A DNA stretch of 64,000 nucleotides from UBA1219 sp045601425. GTDB lineage: Bacteria > Bacteroidota > Bacteroidia > Bacteroidales > P3. The notes under the pieces are model-generated. The model had not been told where the DNA came from. It saw only the letters and a list, made by a program, of their open reading frames with translations, and did not search any database. Made by a program: the position numbers and the translations under genes. Position 1 is the stretch's first letter. Each line of letters begins with the position of its first letter. Positions 9,151-16,883 of the stretch are shown in pieces. Location of the stretch: NCBI GenBank assembly GCA_045601425.1, contig JAZRZP010000043.1, positions 62,001 to 126,000 on the forward strand, read 5' to 3'.

Positions 9151-9921
9151 TTATTGTTGGTTTTTTGTTATGACTTCTTGGGCTAAATTAAGATAATTGA
9201 GTGAACCTGTGCAACTAGCATCATACATGATGATGGTTTCTCCGTGGCTTGGGGCTTCGCTCAGTTTTGTGTTGCGGTAAATAAGCGTGTCGAAAACCAT
9301 TCCTTGGAAGTGTGTGCGGACATCTTCCACGACCTGACGTGCCAGTCGCAGGCGGGAATCGAACATGGTTATGACGATGCCTTCTATTGAAAGACCGGTG
9401 TTTATGTGAGTCTGTACTATGGTAATAGTGTTCAGTAATTTGCCAAGACCTTCGAGAGCGAAGTATTCGCTCTGAACTGGTATTATTACGGAGTTGGCTG
9501 CAGCCAGAGCGTTTACCGTAATTATTCCCAGCGACGGAGAGCAGTCTATGATGATGTAGTCGTACTGGTCTACAACCGATGCCAAAGCGTTTTTCATGTA
9601 GTATTCACGCTGCAGCTGTTCCACGAGTTCCACTTCGGCACCTACGAGGTCGATGCTTGTTGGCAGAAGATAGAGGTTCGGTGTGTTGGTCTCCACTATG
9701 CAGTCGGTTGCAGGCACTTCTCCCATCAGGCATTTGTAGGTACCTCTTTCCTGAGCCGATTCGGGATTGAAACCTATTCCCGATGTGGCATTGGCTTGCG
9801 GATCTGCGTCAACAAGCAATACCTTGTTCTCCAATACGGCAAGGGCCGCTCCCAAATTGATAGCCGTGGTTGTTTTTCCCACTCCACCTTTCTGATTTGC
9901 TATTGCTATTATTTTTCCCAT
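9151..9921 (-). CDS. parA: ParA/Soj family chromosome-partitioning ATPase
   Basis: 256 residues, usual for chromosomal ParA. The deviant Walker A motif KGGVGKTT is at residues 11-18, followed by LLVDADPQANATSG (Walker A'), and Walker B is YIIIDCSPSLG. There is no N-terminal DNA-binding extension, as in the chromosomal type. ParA forms ATP-bound dimers on the nucleoid and moves ParB-parS complexes. It is the first gene of the parA-parB-DUF5683 unit. I see no strong TAnnTTTG promoter in the 47 nt between it and the next gene upstream, so part of its transcription may come from the DUF3276 gene. Confidence 0.97.
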   Translation of the reverse strand: MGKIIAIANQKGGVGKTTTAINLGAALAVLENKVLLVDADPQANATSGIGFNPESAQERGTYKCLMGEVPATDCIVETNTPNLYLLPTSIDLVGAEVELVEQLQREYYMKNALASVVDQYDYIIIDCSPSLGIITVNALAAANSVIIPVQSEYFALEGLGKLLNTITIVQTHINTGLSIEGIVITMFDSRLRLARQVVEDVRTHFQGMVFDTLIYRNTKLSEAPSHGETIIMYDASCTGSLNYLNLAQEVITKNQQ

Positions 9922-9968
9922 AGGACTATCTGTTTCTGTATGTTGAAGATTCTTTTTCTGAGTATTTT

Positions 9969-10322
9969 TTAAAAATCAAGGTTTATCGAGGAGATTTCGT
10001 TGTCGATGATGTCCCCGGCAGAGTCTCCGCTTTCCGTTTCGGAGGTTTGTTCCGGTCTTTCAGGAACTTCGCCGGTGTCCACGAATCTGAGAACTGTGTT
10101 CAGCCCGTTGGCGAATTTTTCGAAATCTTCCGGGTAAAGAAACATCTTGCTTTTTTCGTAATAGAAACGTCCTGTGTTGTCGTCGAAAATCTTGCGGCTC
10201 TCGGTTATGGTAACGAATTTGTCACCGCCGCGTGTTTCCTTTACATCAAAGAAATAGGTGCGTTTCCCCGCTTTCACTACTTCGCTGAACAATTCTTCTT
10301 TTCTGTTGTTGTTCGATTCCAT
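9969..10322 (-). CDS. PUR-alpha-like nucleic-acid-binding protein (DUF3276)
   Basis: 117 residues. A compact domain of about 75 residues begins ELFSEVVKAGKRTYFFDVKETRGGDKFVTI and includes KIFDDNTGRFYYEKSKMFLYPEDFEKF, the DUF3276/PUR-alpha pattern of alternating strands. The C-terminal ~35 residues are acidic and probably disordered. In spirochetes and Bacteroidota such proteins fold like the eukaryotic PUR repeat and bind single-stranded nucleic acids; the cellular role here is not known. It sits 47 nt upstream of parA and 44 nt downstream of the cysteine-desulfidase-like gene, all on the same strand. Confidence 0.9.
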   Translation of the reverse strand: MESNNNRKEELFSEVVKAGKRTYFFDVKETRGGDKFVTITESRKIFDDNTGRFYYEKSKMFLYPEDFEKFANGLNTVLRFVDTGEVPERPEQTSETESGDSAGDIIDNEISSINLDF

Positions 10323-10366
10323 CTCTGTTTTTTTCTTTTGTTTTGTCGTAATTGTTTATCTGTTAG

Positions 10367-11662
10367 CTATTTGTCTTTTCTACAATGTTGTTTATTCGTC
10401 ATTATCTCAAGTATCATTTCATCGGTTTCGTTCATGGCGTATTTGCCGAGTTTGCCGAGGTTCGAAATGGTCCTATCTATGTCTTGCTCCGAAAGTCCGT
10501 CGGTTTCATCAACGACTTTGGTGTGCATTGCCAGTTTTGAGGCAACGAAAGCTGAATATACTCCTGTGGCAACTTTCAGGGCACAGCTGGGCTTAGCTCC
10601 GTCACAGACCATGCCAGTAAGGGTGTTTATCAGGTTTTTGAGCGCAAATGTTACCTGTTCGTAGCTTCCACCTTGCATGTATGTGAGCCCCGAAGTTACT
10701 CCCAGCGAAGCGTTTACTATCCCGCACAGTGCCGAAAGCCTGCCTATGCCACGTTTTATGTATATCGACATAAGGTGGCTCATAATCAGGCCGCGGGTAA
10801 TGGTCTCGTGGGAATATTTGTTCAATGTGCCGAATTCGTACACGGGGATGGTACATGTGATGCCTTGGTTGCCACTTCCCGAGTTGCTGAAAACCGGATT
10901 GCTGCAGCCTGCCATACGTGCGTCGGATGCTGCCACTGTCTTGCTGACCGTTCTATGGACAATGTCTTCGCCGGCTTGTTCCATGAGGACTTTGCCTGTG
11001 GTAAGTCCGTAATTTTCGGACAATCCCGCATCGGAGACTGCCATGTCGTATTTCACCGTTTCGTTTATGAATTCCAACTCTTCAAGAGGTGACGTTGTTG
11101 CAAATTCGAAAACCTTCCTTGCCGAAAGCTGTATGCCGTCGATAGCATTGTCTGTCTGAGTGTCAGCTCCTGTTTGACTGTTTTCCAGAAGTACACGGCC
11201 GTTTTTTTCTATATGCACGAAATTGGTGTGTTTCTGTGCAATTATGGCTGTGGCGGAGTCGCTGCCTTTGCGGCAGACGCATTCAATGTAAAGCTTTTCG
11301 GTGGTGTTCTTGACATGAATATTGATGCGTCCGCTGTTTTGCTCAAGCCAAAATTTTGCATTCTCCACCTGCTGGGGAAGAACGCTCAGAACTTCGAGGT
11401 CGCGGTCGGAAGCGCCTTCGGTTATCCCTATGGCAACAGCTATGGGAAGCCCTATCATTCCTGTTCCCGGAATGCCGACTCCCATGGCATTTTTGAACAC
11501 GTTCTTGCTGAGAAAAACTTCGATGCTGTCGGGCATTTTCCCAAGCGTTTCACGCGATTTCGTTGCAGCCAATGCCACAGCAACCGGTTCGGTGCAACCG
11601 GTTGCAAGCACTATCTCGTGCAGCATCAGCGATCGTATGCTTTGTCGTTCAGATGTTTCCAC
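10367..11662 (-). CDS. L-cysteine desulfidase / serine dehydratase alpha-like family protein (UPF0597, CyuA-like)
   Basis: 431 residues, full length for UPF0597. Signature TGCTEPVAVALAA places Cys23 near the N-terminus. Further conserved cysteines occur in MAGCSNPVFSNSGSGNQGITC, RLSALCGIVN and MVCDGAKPSCALK. Characterised relatives hold a catalytic [4Fe-4S] cluster and release sulfide and ammonia from L-cysteine. The Cys pattern supports a similar iron-sulfur enzyme, but serine or another beta-substituted amino acid cannot be excluded. It lies 17 nt downstream of the deoxyhypusine-synthase-like gene and should be co-transcribed with it. It is cytoplasmic; no signal sequence is visible. Confidence 0.85.
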   Translation of the reverse strand: METSERQSIRSLMLHEIVLATGCTEPVAVALAATKSRETLGKMPDSIEVFLSKNVFKNAMGVGIPGTGMIGLPIAVAIGITEGASDRDLEVLSVLPQQVENAKFWLEQNSGRINIHVKNTTEKLYIECVCRKGSDSATAIIAQKHTNFVHIEKNGRVLLENSQTGADTQTDNAIDGIQLSARKVFEFATTSPLEELEFINETVKYDMAVSDAGLSENYGLTTGKVLMEQAGEDIVHRTVSKTVAASDARMAGCSNPVFSNSGSGNQGITCTIPVYEFGTLNKYSHETITRGLIMSHLMSIYIKRGIGRLSALCGIVNASLGVTSGLTYMQGGSYEQVTFALKNLINTLTGMVCDGAKPSCALKVATGVYSAFVASKLAMHTKVVDETDGLSEQDIDRTISNLGKLGKYAMNETDEMILEIMTNKQHCRKDK

Positions 11663-11679
11663 CTTATAGTTGTGTATTG

Positions 11680-12717
11680 TTATTTCTGATAGATTTTCTG
11701 CCAGTTTTTGTATTCGCGGTTAGCCCAGTCGCCGTTGTGATAAACGTATGAGGCAATCAGCGGTATCACAGTGGTTCCTTCTGCATATACCATCTGCTGG
11801 AGTTTTTCACTTACTTTGCCCCATGAACCGGCTTCCAGAAGAGTGGAAGAAGAACAAGCTCCGTCTCTTACGTCGGCAACGGTAATTTGTATGGCGTATT
11901 TGTGCATCGGTACTTCGTGGCCGAGGATTTCGGCACATACCACGGTGTCTTGGGCAAAGTTCTTGGGTGTGCCTCCGCCAACCATGAAAAGTCCGGTTTC
12001 GGGTGCTGCCATTTTTATCTCGGTAAGTTCGATGAAGTCGCGAACCGAGTCGATGGACAGGTATTTCTCGTTTTTGTGAGTGCGTTCCCATTGGTGTTTG
12101 CCAATGCCGAAACCTGCCGAAGAATCGCTGAATGCTGGGCAGAAAATCGGCACACCGCATTCGTAGCAGGTCTGTATCAGACTGTCCTTCTTTACGGCAC
12201 GGCCTTCGTGCAGCCATTTTCCGAGTTCGTAGATGAATTCGCGGGAAGAATACGGACGGGCTTCGAGTTTGTTGGCGAGTTCGTAAGTCGCATTGTCGCA
12301 TGCCTGAAGTTCTTCTTCGTCAATGTAGGTGTCGTATATGCGGTCGATGTAGAGTTCACGCAAAGTGGTGTCAGGAATCACGTTTTCCTTTTCACCGATG
12401 TAGTGCTTGAACCCGAGTGCTTCGAAAAGGTCCATATCTATGATTGATGCTCCGGTGGAAACGACAACGTCAATCATTTTGTTCCGTACCATATCAACGT
12501 AAACCTGCATGCAGCCTGCTGCCGATGTTGAACCTGCAATGGTAAGTATGTTGGTGCAGCTTTTTTCGTTGCACATTTGCATGAGAATGTCGGTTGCACG
12601 TGCCGTGTCGCGCGATGTGAACGACATGTTGCGCATTGCGTCTATAAGTTGTGTCGAATCATAGCTCTTTATGTCTATGTGTTTTACTACATCTTTGAGT
12701 AACTCTCTCTTTTCCAT
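11680..12717 (-). CDS. Deoxyhypusine synthase family protein
   Basis: 345 residues from the ATG at 12717. A longer frame begins at 12783 but would cover the -7 promoter element, so it is rejected. The NAD-binding core is visible (ILTIAGSTSAAGCMQVYVDM, VVVSTGASIIDMDLFEALG, FMVGGGTPKNF). The C-terminal SWGK holds the Lys (about residue 301) that corresponds to the catalytic lysine forming the enzyme-aminobutyl intermediate in true deoxyhypusine synthase. Bacteria have no eIF5A, so relatives are thought to transfer an aminobutyl group from spermidine to a small molecule (homospermidine-synthase-like) or another acceptor. Substrate unknown. First gene of a two-gene operon with the cysteine-desulfidase-like enzyme. 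Confidence 0.88.
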   Translation of the reverse strand: MEKRELLKDVVKHIDIKSYDSTQLIDAMRNMSFTSRDTARATDILMQMCNEKSCTNILTIAGSTSAAGCMQVYVDMVRNKMIDVVVSTGASIIDMDLFEALGFKHYIGEKENVIPDTTLRELYIDRIYDTYIDEEELQACDNATYELANKLEARPYSSREFIYELGKWLHEGRAVKKDSLIQTCYECGVPIFCPAFSDSSAGFGIGKHQWERTHKNEKYLSIDSVRDFIELTEIKMAAPETGLFMVGGGTPKNFAQDTVVCAEILGHEVPMHKYAIQITVADVRDGACSSSTLLEAGSWGKVSEKLQQMVYAEGTTVIPLIASYVYHNGDWANREYKNWQKIYQK

Positions 12718-12753
12718 TATGTTATATTTTTTTTGCTTTAAATTTATTTTGTG

Positions 12754-12761
12754 CAAAGATA
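12754..12761 (-). promoter_or_regulatory. -7 element of the DHS-like operon promoter
   Basis: Reads TATCTTTG on the minus strand, about 37 nt upstream of the ATG at 12717. This supports the shorter start. Confidence 0.7.
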
Positions 12762-12939
12762 TGAAAAAAAAATCACTTTTCAAAAGTTTTTTTTCTGCAG
12801 TGATTCCGTTCGGTCGGTATGAATGTGATTTTTAGTGATTTGCAAAAAAAACATGCCGGACATTTCCCATGTACAGACTGAATTTTCAGAAAAAGCTGTA
12901 TTTTATGCGTAAAATCTTGTTTGTTTGAGAAAAAATGTG

Positions 12940-12947
12940 TAATTTTG
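12940..12947 (+). promoter_or_regulatory. -7 element of the GH3 gene promoter
   Basis: TAATTTTG, with TTTG 16 nt upstream as a weak -33. Transcription would start near 12954, giving a leader of about 80 nt that contains the hairpin listed at 12984-13027. Confidence 0.55.
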
Positions 12948-12983
12948 CAATTCGAAAATATTACGGCAGACCGAGTGGGATAG

Positions 12984-13027
12984 GGGTCCAGCCCGTGAGG
13001 AAAGTCAAGGTGTTATTTGTTGGACCC
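12984..13027 (+). promoter_or_regulatory. Possible leader hairpin before the GH3 start codon
   Basis: GGGTCCA (12984-12990) is perfectly complementary to TGGACCC (13021-13027), with a 30-nt loop. The 3' arm ends 3 nt before an in-frame ATG at 13031. It may be a translational control element or chance. Confidence 0.3.
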
Positions 13028-13039
13028 GTCATGTTTTGT

Positions 13040-14161
13040 ATGAAGAGATTGTTTTCTTGTGTGCTGCTGTTCTGTGCGGCCGTTTTGTCGATGGAATCTT
13101 GTCATGCCCAGCCGTCATATTCTCCCGAGGACATGAAGCTGCGGGAGGAAATAGCACAGATGCTTCTGGTCGGATTCCGTGGAACTGCCGTTACTGAAGA
13201 TAGCCACATATACCGCGACATCGTGGATTACAAGATAGGAGGAGTGATACTTTTCGAATTCGATGCACCGTCGCACAAGCGACCCCGCAACATAACGTCG
13301 CGTACGCAGCTGAAGAAACTTACTTCCGACCTTCAGAAACTCAGCAGCGAAACATTGTTCATTTCCATAGATCAGGAAGGTGGAATGGTGTCGCGTCTGA
13401 GACCGAAATACGGTTTTCCGAGATTTGCATCGGCAAAGGAAATGGCACGGACAGACAGTACAAGTTACTGGGGAAAGCTCACCGCCCGTACACTGAGTTC
13501 CGTGGGAATAAACCTCAATTTCGCACCCTGCGTCGATGTCGATGTCAATCCTGAATGCCCTGTCATAGGCAAACTGAAACGCAGTTTTTCGGACAATCCC
13601 GATTCGGTGGCCATTCATGCCGAAGCATGGATAAGGTCGCACCGGAATATGAAAATACTGACTTCCCTGAAACATTTTCCCGGACACGGAAGTTCACAGG
13701 ACGACACTCATCTCGGCATTGCCGACGTTACGGAAACTTGGACAGACAAGGAACTCACGCCTTACCGGAAACTCATCAGGGACGGGAACGTCGATATGAT
13801 AATGACTTCGCATGTGTTCAATGCAAAACTGGACTCTCTTTATCCGGCATCGTTGTCTCAGAACATCACCACCGGTATGCTGCGCAAAGGCTTGAACTAT
13901 GACGGCGTCATAATTACCGATGACCTTGTGATGGGTGCCATAGCCAACGAATACGAGCTGGACGAAGTCCTTGAGCTCGCTGTCATGGCTGGCGCCGATA
14001 TCCTCTGCCTGTCTAACAATGGGCATGATTACGATCCCAATGTGGTACCAACTGCAGTCGATATAATTTACGATAAGGTGAAGACCGGTGTGATACCAAG
14101 AGAACGAATACATGAATCGTATGAAAGAATAATGAAACTAAAGCGTTTTGTATCAAGATGA
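13040..14161 (+). CDS. Secreted glycoside hydrolase family 3 protein (beta-N-acetylhexosaminidase-like)
   Basis: 373 residues from the ATG at 13040. An ATG at 13031 adds three residues, and a longer frame to 12935 overlaps the promoter. A signal peptide (KRLFSCVLLFCAAVLSMESCHAQ) predicts a periplasmic protein. The GH3 TIM barrel has KHFPGHG at residues 211-217 (the NagZ-type acid/base loop region, continuing DDTHLGIAD) and the nucleophile Asp294 in IITDDLVMGAI. Length fits the single-domain NagZ type, without the C-terminal beta-lactamase-like domain seen in larger Bacteroidota homologues. The likely role is removal of GlcNAc from peptidoglycan fragments or glycans. It is transcribed alone from its own promoter. 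Confidence 0.87.
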   Translation: MKRLFSCVLLFCAAVLSMESCHAQPSYSPEDMKLREEIAQMLLVGFRGTAVTEDSHIYRDIVDYKIGGVILFEFDAPSHKRPRNITSRTQLKKLTSDLQKLSSETLFISIDQEGGMVSRLRPKYGFPRFASAKEMARTDSTSYWGKLTARTLSSVGINLNFAPCVDVDVNPECPVIGKLKRSFSDNPDSVAIHAEAWIRSHRNMKILTSLKHFPGHGSSQDDTHLGIADVTETWTDKELTPYRKLIRDGNVDMIMTSHVFNAKLDSLYPASLSQNITTGMLRKGLNYDGVIITDDLVMGAIANEYELDEVLELAVMAGADILCLSNNGHDYDPNVVPTAVDIIYDKVKTGVIPRERIHESYERIMKLKRFVSR

Positions 14162-14226
14162 TGTTTTTTTTCTTTCAAACGTATCATAATTGGGGTGTAA
14201 ATGGTCTATGTTTAAGAAAAAGTGCG

Positions 14227-14234
14227 TACATTTG
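14227..14234 (+). promoter_or_regulatory. -7 element upstream of the first T9SS paralogue
   Basis: TACATTTG, about 44 nt upstream of the ATG at 14278. Confidence 0.6.
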
Positions 14235-14277
14235 CATTTTAAAACTGAATTGATTGGCAACAGAAAATTTGAAAGAT

Positions 14278-16638
14278 ATGGTATACGGCAAATTATTGAA
14301 GAAAGTCTCTCTCGTTGTGGTAGCAATGCTTTTTGCATTTGGTGTGAGCAACGGGCTTCTTGCACAGAATGCTCCGACGGGATGTCCTTCGATTTACCCG
14401 GCGGGAACAGTTAGCGGCCTCGATACGACAATACAATGCGGAGGTTGCCTCTGGCTTCATGCCGATGTGGTTGCAACTGCCACTACGGCAAACGATTACA
14501 CAGTCTCGTCCATTTTGTACAATCCGCCGTTCTCGTTCTCGGCTGGGACGCAACTCACGGGTTTCACCGATGACCATTACATACAGGTCATGAACCTGCC
14601 GTTCAATTTCTGCTTCTACGGCAGTACGTATTCTCAGATCTGCGTGGGCTCCAACGGAATAATATCCTTCAATCCGGCAAACGCCAACGGATACTGCACC
14701 TATTCGTTCTATGGCGGCCTCCCAATACCCAATGCAGGCTTCTCCAGCGATGCAAAGAACGCGATTTATGGAGTTTATGAAGACATTTACCCTAATTACA
14801 GCGGCAACAACTCCGGTCAGATTTTTACAGGGGTGATGGGACAGTATCCATGCCGTACGGCATGCGTGAGTTATTACCGATGCCCGCTTTTCGGTAACTA
14901 TTCGGTGACTAACACCTATCAGATCGTGCTTTACGAAGGTACGAACATAATTGATGTGTACATACAGAACCGGAGCTGCTGCTCTTCGACCAACAACGGA
15001 GAAGGCCTTGTCGGCGTGCAGGATGCCACGGGAACGAGGGCAGTGTCTCCTCAGGGCAGAAATGGCGGCACATGGACAACTCAATACGAGGCATGGCGCT
15101 TCACTCCGACCGGAACACCGCACTATGTGGTCACATGGTACGACGGTCTCGACACCAATCAGGCCACCGCAACCATACTCGGACACGACACCATCAACAG
15201 CGACACGGCAGTCTCCCGCATATATGTCTGCCCTACGGGTGTCAATCATTACACGGCACGGCTCCGCTACATAGCCTGCAACGGAGAGCATTTCGACATT
15301 ATAAACACCACGACCATAACCAGCAACGAACCTGTCTATACCGACACCACGCTGTGTTCCAACACGCCCTACACCTTTTACGGAAGAACATACAGCCGCA
15401 CCGGACATTACGGCGACACAATCCGCAACTCGGCCGGCTGCGACAGCGTAATACACCGCCTTTATCTGAAAATGGGCTCAACCTACACCGACAACGAGAC
15501 GGCATGCGACAGCTATACTTGGATTGACGGCAATACATACACTCATTCGACAAACACTCCGGTGTTCCATACCACCAACTATTTGGGTTGCGACAGCACC
15601 GTTACACTCAACCTCATCGTGGAAAATGTTACCATACGCGAAATATTCGACACCATCTGCGGAAATCGCACGTATCGCTTTGCAGGAAGAGTTCTGAACC
15701 AGACAGGAACATATTACGACAGCTGCCAGACGGCTCACGGCTGCGACAGCGTAACGATACTGCATCTCGTACAGAAAAACGCTCCCACGCCACAGTTCAA
15801 GGCAACACCGAACCCCATTGAACTTTGCAAGATGACATCGGTGTCAATTACTGACCAAAATCCAGAATCCCAATCCAACAGGAATACATGGAATTGGGGC
15901 GACGGACAGGTGCTGTCGCAGAACGGAGGAACGGTTTCGCATACTTACACGGATTTGGGGAACTTTACAATCAATTGTTACATCGAAGCTCAAAACGGGT
16001 GCCTTGATACTGTCTCCTTCCCAGTAAAGGTTTATGATTTTACAAAGGCGGATTTTACTTGGGATCCTCAGCTCATAAGTGCACTGTCTCCGATAGTGAA
16101 CTTGCACAATATAAGCTCGGTTCATTATCCGCAGAACACATACGACTGGAAAATCTGGCCTGACACATCAACGTCAGTACCTCCAATCATGGAAAATGAT
16201 TTTGAACTGGTGCCGTATACATGGCCAGTTACAGGTGGAGAAATTGTCGGCAACCATCTGGTAAGACTCATCGCCAACACAAACATCACTACACCGAGTG
16301 GAAACATGCTTGTGTGCAAGGATAGTACGGAATCCTACATCAGTGTCATCAATGACTTGCTGCAATTTCCCAACACGGTGACAGCCAATGGAGACGGAAT
16401 CAATGACATATTCGAGATTAAGAATCTTCTCGACGGACGTGGCTACACGGATAACGAACTTTACATCTACAACAGTTGGGGAAGAATGGTTTACCACGTT
16501 CAGAACATAAGCAAGCGGGAAGATTTCTGGGATCCGTATTCCGACGCCTCGCCGAGCGGAGTCTATTACTACAGGTTTTCGGCAAAAGGTTATATGGGAA
16601 ATATCCAGAGAAACGGAATAGTTCAAGTAATACGCTAA
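14278..16638 (+). CDS. Secreted PKD-containing protein with type B T9SS sorting domain
   Basis: 786 residues from the ATG at 14278; an upstream in-frame TTG at 14254 is less likely. The signal peptide ends near GVSNGLLAQ. An N-terminal ~280-residue domain with many Cys and aromatic residues (FNFCFYGSTYSQICVGSNGIISF) is shared with the next gene. Three GCDS-type cassettes of about 50 residues follow (YTDTTLCSNTPYTFYG, YTDNETACDSYTW, EIFDTICGNRTYRFAG). A PKD-like domain contains the WNWGDGQ motif. The final ~90 residues (FPNTVTANGDGINDIFEI, ELYIYNSWGRMVYHV, PSGVYYYRF, IVQVIR) are a clear type B sorting domain. Expected on the cell surface or secreted. The order (capsule-like N-domain, cassettes, PKD, sorting domain) suggests an adhesin or matrix protein; that is inference. 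Confidence 0.88.
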   Translation: MVYGKLLKKVSLVVVAMLFAFGVSNGLLAQNAPTGCPSIYPAGTVSGLDTTIQCGGCLWLHADVVATATTANDYTVSSILYNPPFSFSAGTQLTGFTDDHYIQVMNLPFNFCFYGSTYSQICVGSNGIISFNPANANGYCTYSFYGGLPIPNAGFSSDAKNAIYGVYEDIYPNYSGNNSGQIFTGVMGQYPCRTACVSYYRCPLFGNYSVTNTYQIVLYEGTNIIDVYIQNRSCCSSTNNGEGLVGVQDATGTRAVSPQGRNGGTWTTQYEAWRFTPTGTPHYVVTWYDGLDTNQATATILGHDTINSDTAVSRIYVCPTGVNHYTARLRYIACNGEHFDIINTTTITSNEPVYTDTTLCSNTPYTFYGRTYSRTGHYGDTIRNSAGCDSVIHRLYLKMGSTYTDNETACDSYTWIDGNTYTHSTNTPVFHTTNYLGCDSTVTLNLIVENVTIREIFDTICGNRTYRFAGRVLNQTGTYYDSCQTAHGCDSVTILHLVQKNAPTPQFKATPNPIELCKMTSVSITDQNPESQSNRNTWNWGDGQVLSQNGGTVSHTYTDLGNFTINCYIEAQNGCLDTVSFPVKVYDFTKADFTWDPQLISALSPIVNLHNISSVHYPQNTYDWKIWPDTSTSVPPIMENDFELVPYTWPVTGGEIVGNHLVRLIANTNITTPSGNMLVCKDSTESYISVINDLLQFPNTVTANGDGINDIFEIKNLLDGRGYTDNELYIYNSWGRMVYHVQNISKREDFWDPYSDASPSGVYYYRFSAKGYMGNIQRNGIVQVIR

Positions 16639-16679
16639 AATGTCCGAAAAAGTAGCAAAATATTGCTGTCCGGTGTCTT

Positions 16680-16790
16680 TTATGGCAAGACATGTACTTT
16701 GAAATCCTTGCCGTTGAAACGGATGATGTAAAGGTTTTTTCTGCGGTTAATGTGCTTGGAATCAATTATATATGGTCTTTGTGTTGATAA
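16680..16790 (-). pseudogene. Possible fragment of a type A T9SS C-terminal sorting domain
   Basis: On the minus strand a stop-terminated frame ends with KNLYIIRFNGKDFKVHVLP. This resembles the last strand pair of type A T9SS sorting domains (Gly/Asn-Leu-Tyr-Ile-Ile-Arg, then Lys-x-x-Lys-Val). No upstream coding body remains, because the frame runs into the next gene's promoter. It may be a relic of a lost cargo gene or coincidence. Confidence 0.22.
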
Positions 16791-16829
16791 ATGATAAAAT
16801 AAAAAGATGAAATTTCAAAGAAAAAAACG

Positions 16830-16837
16830 TATCTTTG
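16830..16837 (+). promoter_or_regulatory. -7 element upstream of the second T9SS paralogue
   Basis: TATCTTTG, 46 nt upstream of the ATG at 16884. The 245-nt gap between the two paralogues holds this promoter and the weak sorting-domain-like fragment, with no visible terminator. Confidence 0.7.
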
Positions 16838-16883
16838 CAGTTTCATTTCAAGGAAATGATAAAACAATAAAACAGATTGCTTT

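Noticed and set aside
9615..9635. parS site candidate near parA (TGTTCCACG half-site)
   Set aside because: Only one half of the palindrome TGTTNCACGTGAAACA is present; no complete parS site was found in the window.
12985..13015. RNase P RNA gene (GAGGAAAGTC decamer)
   Set aside because: Only the 5' decamer is present; the 3' half of P4, the other conserved regions and the necessary length are missing because a protein gene follows at once.
14293..15456. 387-codon open frame opposite the first T9SS paralogue
   Set aside because: Antisense to the conserved N-terminal domain and cassettes shared with the neighbouring paralogue.
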